From an uncultured Flavobacteriales bacterium (GTDB taxonomy: Bacteria > Bacteroidota > Bacteroidia > Flavobacteriales_D > Crocinitomicaceae), in NCBI GenBank assembly GCA_903860985.1, contig CAIOSO010000124.1:1-38439 (forward strand): a stretch of 38,439 nucleotides of DNA, written 5' to 3'. Both the position numbers and the translations under genes were made by a program. Of the stretch, positions 8,915-17,871 are shown piece after piece. Positions within the stretch are counted from its first letter, which is position 1; the number at the start of each line of letters is the position of its first letter. The notes below the pieces were generated by a model that worked only from the letters and a program-made list of their open reading frames with translations, searched no databases and was not told where the DNA came from.

Positions 8915-10633
8915 TTAGAACCGAGCTGTTACACCACCCATCACTTGGAATGGTTGAACAGGATAATTGTACCAACGATTATAGCGTTGTGCTGCCACAT
9001 TATTTAACTGCAAGAAAGCAGAAACTCTTGGGCTATATCGGTATTCAACACCCAAGTTAATGTCGACAATGGTACCTAAGGAAACGAAATATTGTCCATT
9101 CTCTTTTTTGACTCCTTCTCCGGCAGCATAAACTAGGGCATTGCGACCCGTTTCTAATGTGCCATCCAAATTGATTAAGAATTTATCGTATAAGTTATAA
9201 GATCCTCTGATTAAACACTGAAATTGAGGAAGGTTCCATGCGCGTGCTTGGTTATACATTTCGTAGGAATAGAAACGTGCGTTTCCATCAATTTTCAATT
9301 TTTCGCTCATTTGGTAGCTCAATGATCCTTCGATGGTCGTTAAGTTCAAGGTATCATAAATCACGTTAAATTGATTTCGGTATACTCCCAAGGTGTCCGT
9401 TGTAAACAACGCTTTGTTTTCTATGTGAGCAAAGCTAGCCCCAATGTTAAAGCTCATTCGTTTACTTAATGTTCCTTTGAATCCGCCATAAATATCAAAT
9501 GGATTGTGTTCATTCACTAGGCGTTGGTTAACGCGCACAAATGGATTTTGAGCACTCAGACTTTGAATCGTGTTTTGTTTCAGTCCACCTTTTATCCCAA
9601 CATAAGGAATAAAAATATCCTTGAACATCGCATATTTAAACTCCGCATGTGGATACAAATAGACCATGTTTTTATCTGCATGCAAATCAGCTGTAATCCC
9701 TACTCCAATTTCGATTTTCAATCGATTATCGAGCATTTGTGTCCATACGCCTGGTTTAAAATCGATGATGGTATTTTGATTTGAGATTCCCGTATCGCCT
9801 GCAGACATGACAGAATCTAAAATCCCATACGTATAGCCATTGTAGCGCAGGCCTATGTCCCCGTAGAAACGTTCATTTCGATTATTGTACCAAAGGCGAG
9901 ATTTCAAATTAACGTGGTTTTCACGCGCTCTCCAATCCGTCAATGAATCCGATAATTTCCTAGACTGAAAATTGCTGTAATCCATTTTAACGTTGGCATT
10001 TAAGCGTGCACTATCACCTCTATTGGCATTATATTCAGCGCTCCCATTATACAACTGGAATCGTTGTGCAATGGAATCTTTCGAGAGGCTATCGTTTTGG
10101 ACTCCGTAATAATGAAAGCCATTATTTTGATAGTTAAATGCCCCAGCAAGGTTGTAATTCCGTTCGTTGATTTTCCCATAAACGGTTCCACTCGTTCGGT
10201 CATATTGCGCAGGAGCGTATGCTACTTTTTCCCTGTCTTTGATCTCTCCAAAGGAACTTAAGTGTTTGATATTTGCTCCGTATTCATAGGCACGTGAACG
10301 CGTTGAACTAAAATAGATTTCACCCATTGGCATAATGGTGGAGCCAACTCCGACTTTCGCATAAAACGGATATAGCTGCTTTAATTTTTCCGTTGTTTCA
10401 ACCGTTGCAGCATCAATAGTGTCTAAGGTTATTTGCGTAGGTACTTGAAAAAACAGGAGTGGATAAGCCTTGACTTGAGCCGCTTTCACCGTGTCGATGA
10501 TTTTTGGGTGAGCTAAAATTCTGAAGGCAGGTTCAACCGTTCTATATGCCCGCATCTCAAGAATTAAATCATCTTGTTGGGACCACACCCCTGAAACGAA
10601 TACTAGCGCAATGATGGTGAGTATGTATTTCAT
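8915..10633 (-). CDS. Outer-membrane beta-barrel protein, TonB-receptor-like without plug
   Basis: The signal peptide MKYILTIIALVFVSGVWSQ precedes a region of about 80 residues rich in T/V/P (VEPAFRILAHPKIIDTVKAA). A long series of amphipathic strands follows (YNLAGAFNYQNNGFHYYG, IGLRYNGYTYG, KIDGNARFYSYEMY, GVEYRYSPRVSAFLQLNNVA) and ends in a C-terminal Phe (GGVTARF), the usual outer-membrane insertion signal. I see no carboxypeptidase-like domain, plug or TonB box, so this is a barrel related to TonB-dependent receptors and not a canonical one. I prefer the ATG at 10633 (572 residues); an in-frame ATG at 10648 would add five residues and overlap the upstream gene. It sits 4 bases after a large TPR gene and probably works with it. 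Confidence 0.85.
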   Translation of the reverse strand: MKYILTIIALVFVSGVWSQQDDLILEMRAYRTVEPAFRILAHPKIIDTVKAAQVKAYPLLFFQVPTQITLDTIDAATVETTEKLKQLYPFYAKVGVGSTIMPMGEIYFSSTRSRAYEYGANIKHLSSFGEIKDREKVAYAPAQYDRTSGTVYGKINERNYNLAGAFNYQNNGFHYYGVQNDSLSKDSIAQRFQLYNGSAEYNANRGDSARLNANVKMDYSNFQSRKLSDSLTDWRARENHVNLKSRLWYNNRNERFYGDIGLRYNGYTYGILDSVMSAGDTGISNQNTIIDFKPGVWTQMLDNRLKIEIGVGITADLHADKNMVYLYPHAEFKYAMFKDIFIPYVGIKGGLKQNTIQSLSAQNPFVRVNQRLVNEHNPFDIYGGFKGTLSKRMSFNIGASFAHIENKALFTTDTLGVYRNQFNVIYDTLNLTTIEGSLSYQMSEKLKIDGNARFYSYEMYNQARAWNLPQFQCLIRGSYNLYDKFLINLDGTLETGRNALVYAAGEGVKKENGQYFVSLGTIVDINLGVEYRYSPRVSAFLQLNNVAAQRYNRWYNYPVQPFQVMGGVTARF

Positions 10634-10637
10634 GTTC

Positions 10638-13600
10638 TTAATTTTCATTGATTTCGATTTTCATTTCTGGTTCCTTTTCTTCCGTTGCAGGTGGGTTTTT
10701 GAGTTGCATTAATTCGTCCCAAAGATCATTCGCCTCCGATTGAATTCCATCATTGGAGTCAGGATAAAAATCAATCACTGACTTCAACGTTTGTTCAGCT
10801 TGGAAAAGATCATCATTTAACATGTGAATCCTTGTTTGAAGCATTAAACCTTTCGCTACCCAGAAATTATAACTCGGTTTCATTTTCACGAGGGCTTTAA
10901 TTTCTGTTTCAGCGAGCGCCAATTCTTTGTTTTTAAAGTAGATGTCCGCTAACAAATACTTGGCCTCTGAACCCATTGCGGTGGTGGTGTTTTTCACTAA
11001 CCATTCCAATGAAGGTTTTGCATTGTCAAACGATTTCAAGTTGTAATTCGAAATTCCGATTGCGTATTCTGCCTCCACTTTGATTTGAGGTGTTATCGCG
11101 GCGTTTTCGAGGACAAACTTGGCATTGACAATGGAGTTTGCAAAATCTTCGATGAGGTACGCACAGCGCATTTGTCCAAGTTTTGCTTGAAAAGTGGCGG
11201 AAGGCTTAGACGCTAACTCGTCTAATTTTTTATAGTAACCGTTTGCTTTTCCGTACTCTTTTTTACCATAAAAATAACTCGCCAATTTCGCCGCAGCGAA
11301 TTCTGAATAGGCGGTAGTTGGTGTCTCCAAGAATTTCTCGAAATAATTCATGGCATTCACGGAATCTTTGATTTTGAGGTAACTATTTCCTAAGTAAAAA
11401 TAGGTTTCATTGGCAAAGCGACCATTTGGAAATTTGCTTAAGTAGATTTCAAAATTTGGAGCGGCCTCGGCATAGTTGCTATCCAAATAGCTATTCCATG
11501 CTGGAGAATAGAACATGTTTTCTTTCTCTTCTTTCGAGATGTTTGCACAAGGATATTGATCGGCAATGGTTGACGCCAATTCTGGGTTTTTTTGCGCATT
11601 GTAGACATCAATTAAGGCCTTCACCACTTTTTCACACACTTCGCGCTGTTGTTCAAATTCTGCTAAAATACTTTTGTATGCTGATTCTGCTTTTACGTAA
11701 TCCCATTTCTTATAATACGCGTCAGCTATATCCAGGCGGACATCCAAAACATAGGTTGAATTCGGGTATTCCTTGAGGAAATTTTCGTAGGCATTTAATG
11801 CGTCATCAAAATCCCTTTCGGACATATACGTTCTTCCTAATTCATATGAGGCATTCATTCGGTATTTTGATTTCTTAAAATTACTTAATAGGTCATTTAA
11901 GGTGTTGATTTTATCTGTTGGTTGTCCGTTATAACCATACGCTTTTGCCAAGTAATACATTGCTTTATCGTTCAATCCTGAATTTAATGCCAACGCATTT
12001 TTGTAGAATTCAACGGCCAATAAATTTTGACGTGTCAAATAATAGGAATCAGCCACTCGGAAAGTCGCATCAAGCACCTTGTTTTTGTCTTTTGGCGCAA
12101 ACTGTAAATAGGTTCTAAATGATTCGATACATTGATCGTAGGCTTCTTGACTCATGTATGCATAGCCGATATTATAGTATGCATCAATTTTTTCCGGCAA
12201 TGAGTTTGATGCCGGTGAAGAAATAAATTCGCGGTACATGGAAATCGCTTCTTTCAGTTCTTTTTTGCGGAAATAGATATCTGCCACCCAATAACGTGCT
12301 AATGCAACCATTTGAGGATCCATAGGGTATTTTTCCACCAATTTAAACGCACTCATTGCGTCGTTAAATTCATTTTTCTGGAACAATTCTACTCCGTAAT
12401 TGAATGCTACTGTTTGATAAACTCGTTTCAATTTGGCATCCATGGAAGGTAATTTATCTAAGCTTTCTATAGCCTTCGCATAATTACTGGTTGTTGTATA
12501 TACATTCACCAAGTATTGGAAAACGTCTGATTTTCGCTTGGTATTTGGATAGCGCGCTAAATAATTTTCAAAGGCGCGAACAGACTCATCGTATGGATTA
12601 ATGTCCACCTTAAAGGAAATCACTGCGAATTGATATAAGGCATCTTCTTGAATATTCGGAAGACTTGTCATATCGGAAGCACGTTCAAAAGCACTTCTAG
12701 CCGGCAATAATTTATCCGCTTTCAAATAGGCATCGCCTATTTGGTACATGGCAATATGTCCGAGGCTGTCGTCTACACGTGTGACTTTATCAAAGTTCTT
12801 AATTGCTTTCTCGAATTGATTTGTCTTGTAATAAGAAAATCCGAGTTCATAAAAGTCGTCGCGGGTACCTTTCGATTTCGCATGGTATTTTTCTAAATAA
12901 GTGATGGCTTCTGGATATTGTGCCAGTTGGTAATAGGCATCTCCGATGATGTGCTGGATGTCCGCTTCGTTGTTTACCACAGAACAACTTAAAACAGTTG
13001 GCGCTAAATCAATGACCTCTTGGTACTTTCCTTGTTTATGCAAAATCTGGGCAATGTAATAAGGAACTACGCCACAGAAGGTTGAATCCGTGCGTAATTT
13101 TTGGAATCCTTCCAGTGCAACTTGCAATGCATTTTTTGTATAACTGATATGAGAATAAAAGTACAAACTTGGTTTCGCATATTGCGTGGTGCCATCTTTG
13201 ACATCGCGAAATGCGTCATAAGAAGTTTCGAAATCCCCATTTTGAAAAGCTGAATACCCCATTTTGAAGAGGACCTCTTCTTTTTCATCCGACTCAACTT
13301 CACGCACAGGAACCTTCGAATAGGCCAATTGAGCGGATTCAAAATCTTCGTTTTGAAAATGGAAATTTCCAATTTTCAAGGCGATTTTATTTTTATAGAT
13401 GTTGTCTGGATATGCTTTATTAAAGGCGTCCAATAAAGGAATCGCATCATTGTTAAACAATTCCAACGCAGAAATCCCTTCGTAATAATATGCTTTGACG
13501 ATAAAGGGGTCGTTTGGATTTCTTTTGGATTCTTTACTCCCATTGATAAACGTTCGGAATTCTTGTTTTGCCGAGTTAAACTGGGCTTTTTCATACAATT

Positions 13601-13712
13601 CTTCAGCTCTGAAGTAGGAAGCATTTTCAGCGGCATATTTAGCCGATTCTTGTGCCCAAAAATGTAAGGGCAGCAAGATTGCAAAGACGAGATGGCGTAA
13701 GTTACGATTCAT
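10638..13712 (-). CDS. Large periplasmic TPR-repeat protein (1024 residues)
   Basis: The signal peptide MNRNLRHLVFAILLPLHFWAQ is followed by TPR and TPR-like helical pairs over nearly the whole length, from YFRAEELYEKAQFNSAKQEF at about residue 33 to about residue 1000. Many units have the YP/FP...A.Y pattern (FKLVEKYPMDPQMVALARYW, YENFLKEYPNSTYVLDVRLD, EIYLSKFPNGRFANETYFYL). This is like the YbgF/BamD type of TPR found in cell-envelope proteins. The acidic tail (EEKEPEMKIEINEN) is not repetitive. There is no lipobox, so it is soluble periplasmic or held by a partner. The adjacent downstream barrel gene suggests a TPR-barrel pair in the envelope. The exact role is unknown to me. Confidence 0.88.
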   Translation of the reverse strand: MNRNLRHLVFAILLPLHFWAQESAKYAAENASYFRAEELYEKAQFNSAKQEFRTFINGSKESKRNPNDPFIVKAYYYEGISALELFNNDAIPLLDAFNKAYPDNIYKNKIALKIGNFHFQNEDFESAQLAYSKVPVREVESDEKEEVLFKMGYSAFQNGDFETSYDAFRDVKDGTTQYAKPSLYFYSHISYTKNALQVALEGFQKLRTDSTFCGVVPYYIAQILHKQGKYQEVIDLAPTVLSCSVVNNEADIQHIIGDAYYQLAQYPEAITYLEKYHAKSKGTRDDFYELGFSYYKTNQFEKAIKNFDKVTRVDDSLGHIAMYQIGDAYLKADKLLPARSAFERASDMTSLPNIQEDALYQFAVISFKVDINPYDESVRAFENYLARYPNTKRKSDVFQYLVNVYTTTSNYAKAIESLDKLPSMDAKLKRVYQTVAFNYGVELFQKNEFNDAMSAFKLVEKYPMDPQMVALARYWVADIYFRKKELKEAISMYREFISSPASNSLPEKIDAYYNIGYAYMSQEAYDQCIESFRTYLQFAPKDKNKVLDATFRVADSYYLTRQNLLAVEFYKNALALNSGLNDKAMYYLAKAYGYNGQPTDKINTLNDLLSNFKKSKYRMNASYELGRTYMSERDFDDALNAYENFLKEYPNSTYVLDVRLDIADAYYKKWDYVKAESAYKSILAEFEQQREVCEKVVKALIDVYNAQKNPELASTIADQYPCANISKEEKENMFYSPAWNSYLDSNYAEAAPNFEIYLSKFPNGRFANETYFYLGNSYLKIKDSVNAMNYFEKFLETPTTAYSEFAAAKLASYFYGKKEYGKANGYYKKLDELASKPSATFQAKLGQMRCAYLIEDFANSIVNAKFVLENAAITPQIKVEAEYAIGISNYNLKSFDNAKPSLEWLVKNTTTAMGSEAKYLLADIYFKNKELALAETEIKALVKMKPSYNFWVAKGLMLQTRIHMLNDDLFQAEQTLKSVIDFYPDSNDGIQSEANDLWDELMQLKNPPATEEKEPEMKIEINEN

Positions 13713-13851
13713 AGTATGTAAAATTACAATTGGCGCGCTGTTTCTGTGGGGGAGCTTTCAAAAGTTTTAAACCTGAAAGTGTTAAGATATTATCGAGGGA
13801 TGAATTAAATGGTTACAAGATAATGAGCACTTTTGTTTCAAAGTAAAGACC

Positions 13852-14529
13852 GTGTCAAAAGTAATAACCCTCGCAAATGCCCAAATCTATCAGCAAGAAA
13901 AGCTGATACTGAAGAACGTATGGTTCGATTTGGAAGAAACTGAATTCGCTTATTTGATTGGAAAAACGGGAAGCGGGAAAAGTAGTTTACTCAAAACCCT
14001 ATATGGAGAACTGCCATTGGTAGAAGGAGAGGGACATGTTTCCGAATACAATTTAAAACGCATTACCAAAAAAGAGATCCCTTTTCTTAGAAGAAAAATC
14101 GGGATTGTATTTCAAGATTTTCAGTTGCTTTCGGACCGAACAGTCATTGACAATTTAGCCTTTGTTTTGGGTGCAACCGGGTGGAAGGACAAAGAACTCA
14201 TTCGCAAAAGAGCACTTAGTTGTTTACAGTTGGTGGGGATTGAGCAAAAAGCAAATAGTTTTCCGCATACATTATCTGGTGGAGAGCAGCAACGTGTTTC
14301 CATTGCAAGAGCCTTGCTAAATCAACCTTCCTTAATTCTTGCCGATGAGCCAACGGGTAATTTAGACCCTGAAACATCCGAAGAAATTATGCAATTGCTC
14401 ATTGCGGTAGCGAAGGAAGAAAAAACAGCCATCCTCATGGCAACACACGATATGAACATGGTGGAGAAATTCCCGGGAAGAATCATAAAAGTAGAAGAAG
14501 GAGAAATAATTGAGGTGAAAAAACTTTAA
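13852..14529 (+). CDS. ftsE: ABC transporter ATPase, FtsE-like
   Basis: This 225-residue ATP-binding cassette contains Walker A (GKTGSGKSS, about residues 38-46), Q-loop (VFQDFQLL), signature LSGGEQQRVSIARALL, Walker B with ILADEPTGNLD, and the switch His in ATHD. The length and the pattern LLSDRTVIDNLAF / ADEPTGNLDPETSEEIM fit FtsE, the ATPase of FtsEX, which links cell division to peptidoglycan hydrolysis. Lipoprotein- and MacB-type ATPases are close relatives and cannot be excluded. The start is GTG at 13852; no in-frame ATG precedes it, and the ATG at 13823 runs into a stop after seven codons. No FtsX-like permease is next to it. Its stop shares TTAA with the convergent asparaginase gene. 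Confidence 0.8.
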   Translation: MSKVITLANAQIYQQEKLILKNVWFDLEETEFAYLIGKTGSGKSSLLKTLYGELPLVEGEGHVSEYNLKRITKKEIPFLRRKIGIVFQDFQLLSDRTVIDNLAFVLGATGWKDKELIRKRALSCLQLVGIEQKANSFPHTLSGGEQQRVSIARALLNQPSLILADEPTGNLDPETSEEIMQLLIAVAKEEKTAILMATHDMNMVEKFPGRIIKVEEGEIIEVKKL

Positions 14530-15539
14530 TCCATTTCACCAACCAACGATTCCTGCAATTTTTCTCGAATGTCTGCATGTCCTTTGCCGAGCAAGTACAT
14601 GATTTTTGTGAGCGCCGCTTCACTGGTCAAGTTTCGTCCACTGATCACCCCAATTCGTTCAAAAAAGGAACTGGTCTGATACGCCCCTTGTTGCACGGCA
14701 CCAGATCCGCATTGGGTAATGTTCAGTACAATTCCTCCTCGTTCGATAAACGATGTTACTAATTCTTGAAAAAGAACATCGGAGGGCGCGTTACCAGAAC
14801 CGTAGGTTTCCAATACAATCGCTTGAACGTGTTGATCAGAGAATATCGCCCGGTAGAATTCGAAATTCATTCCTGGGAACAAACGAATCAATGCGACATT
14901 ATTTTTCAAAGAGGTAAACACGATAAATTCAGCTAAATCGGTTCTGAAAAGACGGTCCTTTTGCCATTCTATTTGCACACCTGCTTTGGCTAATTCTGGA
15001 TAATTTGGAGACTGAAAAGCTTCAAATTGATTGGCCGATATTTTAGCACTTCGATTTCCTCGGTATAAGGAATATTCAAAGTATACTGCCACTTCCTGAA
15101 GAATTGCCGCTCCATTTTCATCCTTCATTCCGGCTATTTCAATGGCAGTGATTAGGTTTTCTTTTCCATCTGTTCGGATTGTACCGATGGGTAATTGAGA
15201 TCCTGTGAAAACTACTGGTTTCCTTAAGCCTTGTAGCATAAAACTCAATGCTGAAGCAGAAAATGCCATGGTATCCGATCCATGTAAAATCACAAATCCA
15301 TCGTAAAGCGCATCGTTTTCTTCAATCAATTCAGCCATCATGGTCCAATGATTCAAATTCATTTCAGAAGAATCGATGGGCTCTTCAAAACTAATGCTTT
15401 CAATGTCCACATTTAAGCGACTTAATTCAGGCACGTGGTCGTGGATGTGTTTAAAATTGAAACTTTCCAACTCACCAGTTAGGGGATTTTTAATCATCCC
15501 AATCGTTCCGCCTGTATAAATGAGAAGAATTTTAGTCAT
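14526..15539 (-). CDS. ansA: Type I (cytoplasmic) L-asparaginase
   Basis: The 337-residue protein hydrolyses L-asparagine to aspartate and ammonia. The N-terminal active-site Thr lies in LLIYTGGTIGM (residues 5-15), and the second catalytic motif is ILHGSDTMAFSASALSFML at about residue 84. Also present are the family blocks KPVVFTGSQLPIGTIRTDG and VLETYGSGNAP. There is no signal peptide, so it belongs with cytoplasmic type I enzymes and not with periplasmic type II. It overlaps the tatD gene upstream by 8 bases and is the last gene of a galE-tatD-ansA operon. Its stop overlaps that of the convergent ftsE-like gene. Confidence 0.93.
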   Translation of the reverse strand: MTKILLIYTGGTIGMIKNPLTGELESFNFKHIHDHVPELSRLNVDIESISFEEPIDSSEMNLNHWTMMAELIEENDALYDGFVILHGSDTMAFSASALSFMLQGLRKPVVFTGSQLPIGTIRTDGKENLITAIEIAGMKDENGAAILQEVAVYFEYSLYRGNRSAKISANQFEAFQSPNYPELAKAGVQIEWQKDRLFRTDLAEFIVFTSLKNNVALIRLFPGMNFEFYRAIFSDQHVQAIVLETYGSGNAPSDVLFQELVTSFIERGGIVLNITQCGSGAVQQGAYQTSSFFERIGVISGRNLTSEAALTKIMYLLGKGHADIREKLQESLVGEMD

Positions 15540-16335
15540 GGCTTAAATGTATGAATTTTTGCAATTGAAACAATTCAATGGCATTCTGACTAGTGATTTC
15601 TTTCACTTCATCCATGGAACGCCCTAAAATATCTACCATTTTTCCAGCAACTTCAGCAACATAGCTCGATTCGTTGCGTTTTCCACGGTAAGGGACGGGA
15701 CTTAAGTAAGGTGCGTCCGTTTCAAGGACAAGGCGATTCAAGGGAATGTGCGGAAGAACCTCTTGCAATCCAGCATTTTTGTAAGTTAATACACCACCAA
15801 TTCCAAAATAGAATTGCTCGTATTTCAGTATTTTTTTGACTTGTTCCACACTTCCAGTGTAACAATGAAAGACACCTTTTAGCTCTGGTATCCACTCTTT
15901 GTCCATGATTTCGAACAATTCGTCAAATGCTTTGCGGACATGAATGGCAATGGGCAAGTTCAGTTCTTTTGCCCAACGAATTTGTGTGCGAAAAACTTCC
16001 TTTTGTTCTTCGATGAACGTTTTATCCCAGTAAAGGTCCATGCCGATTTCTCCTACCGCACAATATTGACCAGGATGAGCGAATAATTTATCTTCGATAA
16101 TCTTTAATTCTTCCCTCCAGTTTTCTTTCACATATGTGGGATGTAAGCCCATCATTTGAATACAGGAAGCATCTAGCGCGGCCAATTTTTCCATAGGTTC
16201 AATCGAACTACTGTCGATATTTGGCAATAGCATGACTTGAACTCCTGCGTTTTTTGCCCTTTGTAGCATTTCCATTCGATCTTCATCAAATTCTTCTGCG
16301 TACAAATGTGCGTGTGTATCGATTAAAAAGGACAT
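15532..16335 (-). CDS. tatD: TatD-family metal-dependent hydrolase (3'-5' DNase type)
   Basis: The 267-residue TIM-barrel protein carries the full set of TatD metal ligands: IDTHAHLY at residues 6-13, GEIGMDLYWDKTF (metal-bridging Glu), IHVRKAFDE, FHCYTGS and LETDAPYLSPVPYRGKRN. Family members are magnesium-dependent deoxyribonucleases that help in DNA repair or degradation. The exact substrate of this branch (TatD, YcfH or YjjV) is not decided by the motifs. It starts 1 base after the galE stop and overlaps the asparaginase gene, so all three are probably on one transcript. Confidence 0.92.
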   Translation of the reverse strand: MSFLIDTHAHLYAEEFDEDRMEMLQRAKNAGVQVMLLPNIDSSSIEPMEKLAALDASCIQMMGLHPTYVKENWREELKIIEDKLFAHPGQYCAVGEIGMDLYWDKTFIEEQKEVFRTQIRWAKELNLPIAIHVRKAFDELFEIMDKEWIPELKGVFHCYTGSVEQVKKILKYEQFYFGIGGVLTYKNAGLQEVLPHIPLNRLVLETDAPYLSPVPYRGKRNESSYVAEVAGKMVDILGRSMDEVKEITSQNAIELFQLQKFIHLSHD

Positions 16336-16336
16336 G

Positions 16337-17362
16337 CTACTTTATTTCATTTAAGGCCAATTCCCAATTCCATGCATCTCGAACAGCATCTTCAATGCTG
16401 CGTTTTGCCTTCCACTGGAGAAGCTCTTGGGATTTTGTTGCGTTGGCGTATATTTCAATCACGTCCCCTGCTCTTCGTGGACCAATCTGGTAATTTAACT
16501 GTTGATTACTCACTTTCTCAAAGACATGAATGACCTCCAAAACGGTTGTTCCGGTTCCGGTACCGATGTTCACTGCTTCCAAACAGCCTTTCTCTTGTTT
16601 TTCTAAAAATTGTATCGCTTGGACATGCGCTTCGGCTAAATCCATCACGTGAATATAATCTCTTACACATGAACCATCACGCGTTGGATAGTCATCGCCA
16701 AAAACCGTCAAACACGCTTGTTTTCCGATAGCTGTTTGTGTTACAAATGGCAATAAATTATTTGGTTTCCCCAGCGGGAATTCACCGATCTTCGCACTTG
16801 GATGTGCCCCAACTGGATTAAAGTAGCGAAGATTCATCAGGTGAAAATCTGGAGCTGATTTAAAAAAGTCTAGGATGATTTGTTCACCAATCCATTTGGT
16901 ATAACCGTATGGAGATTCCGGTAAACTTTTCGGTGTTTCTTCGTGAACTTCTTTAGTTTCTTTTGGCTCTCCATAAACGGTACAAGAAGAAGAAAAAACG
17001 AAATTGAGCACCTTGAATTCTTCCATCAAGGAAAGCATGTTTAAAAGTCCAACAAGGTTGTTTTGATAGTACTGTAATGGTTTTTCGACGGATTCTCCAA
17101 CGGCCTTGTATGCGGCAAAGTGAATGATGCCATGAAAGGAATATTCATTGAATATTTCTCGCATTTCATCAATTTGACAAACATCTACGCGATGAATCGT
17201 TGGTTGAAAACCCAAAATTTCCGTTAAACCATTTAAGGCTACCTCGGTAGCATTGCGAAAATCATCCACGATAATCGGTGTATATCCTTTTTCCACCAAA
17301 GCGACAACCGTGTGTGAGCCAATATAGCCTGCGCCACCCGTAACTAAAACATGTTTACTCAT
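16337..17362 (-). CDS. galE: UDP-glucose 4-epimerase
   Basis: The enzyme interconverts UDP-glucose and UDP-galactose using bound NAD. It is an extended short-chain dehydrogenase of 341 residues with glycine-rich VLVTGGAGYIGSHTV at the N-terminus, FSSSCTVYG (catalytic Ser/Thr), YGYTKWIGE (YxxxK) and RYFNPVGAHPS; all are GalE hallmarks. I choose ATG 17362 (MSKHVLVTGG); an in-frame ATG at 17380 would only add a non-homologous MANFVG, and the box TAACTTTG lies between the two. First gene of the galE-tatD-ansA operon. It supplies galactose for surface polysaccharide or handles galactose catabolism. Confidence 0.95.
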   Translation of the reverse strand: MSKHVLVTGGAGYIGSHTVVALVEKGYTPIIVDDFRNATEVALNGLTEILGFQPTIHRVDVCQIDEMREIFNEYSFHGIIHFAAYKAVGESVEKPLQYYQNNLVGLLNMLSLMEEFKVLNFVFSSSCTVYGEPKETKEVHEETPKSLPESPYGYTKWIGEQIILDFFKSAPDFHLMNLRYFNPVGAHPSAKIGEFPLGKPNNLLPFVTQTAIGKQACLTVFGDDYPTRDGSCVRDYIHVMDLAEAHVQAIQFLEKQEKGCLEAVNIGTGTGTTVLEVIHVFEKVSNQQLNYQIGPRRAGDVIEIYANATKSQELLQWKAKRSIEDAVRDAWNWELALNEIK

Positions 17363-17367
17363 GCCAA

Positions 17368-17375
17368 CAAAGTTA
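17368..17375 (-). promoter_or_regulatory. -7 promoter box for galE operon
   Basis: The minus strand reads TAACTTTG, an exact TAnnTTTG match, 5 bases before ATG 17362. Its position makes the longer start at 17380 unlikely and implies a nearly leaderless mRNA. Confidence 0.5.
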
Positions 17376-17447
17376 GCCATGATTCTGAGGAAAATAGCAT
17401 TTCATCATCGAAACGAACAAATTTTCCTTATCCTTGTTAAGCGAACA

Positions 17448-17870
17448 ATGAAACTCATCCCCATTCTTCTTTTCTTTTTGTTCACTTCCTTTCAATGGAA
17501 GATGGATTCCAAAAGTAATTTAACCGTTACTGTTACGAATATTCAGAATGCAAAAGGGAAAATTTCTTTCGGATTATTTCGTAAGATCGATTCCTTTCCC
17601 GTCAAGGGAAAACAATTCAAAGGAGTCTTTATTGACACGAAGAAACCGAGCACAAAATATACCTTTGAGAACCTAGATGATGGGCAATATGCCGTCGCTA
17701 TTTTTCACGATGAAAATGAAAATGGCATCATGGATAAGAACATGTTTGGTGCGCCAACAGAAGCTTATGGATTTTCCAGAAATGCACGAGGAATGTTCTC
17801 TGCTCCAAGTTTTGAAGAAGCCAAAATTGATTTGAAAGAAAACAAATCGATTGAAATTTGGATTAAATAG
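17448..17870 (+). CDS. DUF2141 family exported protein
   Basis: This is a 140-residue protein with signal peptide MKLIPILLFFLFTSFQW and one DUF2141 domain. The Ig-like beta sandwich begins LTVTVTNIQNAKGKISFGLF, and the family signature is YAVAIFHDENENGIMDKNMF followed by GAPTEAYGFSRNARG. The acidic D.N.NG.MD.N stretch looks like a calcium-binding loop. The molecular function of the family is unknown; members are periplasmic or surface proteins in many Bacteroidota. The open frame extends upstream to an ATG at 17361, but only the ATG at 17448 gives a proper signal peptide. It faces the galE promoter and ends 1 base before the stop of the convergent biotin carrier gene. Confidence 0.88.
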   Translation: MKLIPILLFFLFTSFQWKMDSKSNLTVTVTNIQNAKGKISFGLFRKIDSFPVKGKQFKGVFIDTKKPSTKYTFENLDDGQYAVAIFHDENENGIMDKNMFGAPTEAYGFSRNARGMFSAPSFEEAKIDLKENKSIEIWIK

Positions 17871-17871
17871 C

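Noticed and set aside
13713-13851. Promoters in the divergent gap between the TPR gene and ftsE-like gene
   Set aside because: Only near matches: CACTTTTG at 13828 on the plus strand (7 of 8) and TAATTTTA at 13726-13719 on the minus strand (7 of 8). Neither has a -33 TTG at proper spacing.
14526-14529. Intrinsic terminators at convergent gene junctions
   Set aside because: No GC stem followed by T-run is visible at 7883, 14526, 17871 or 28480; the coding sequences overlap or abut.
17429-17436. TATCCTTG as promoter of the DUF2141 gene
   Set aside because: One mismatch from TAnnTTTG and no -33 TTG; possible but too weak to list as a feature.
17361-17447. Longer start for the DUF2141 protein
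   Set aside because: The extra 29 residues precede a well-formed signal peptide and the extension overlaps the galE start; ATG 17448 fits better.
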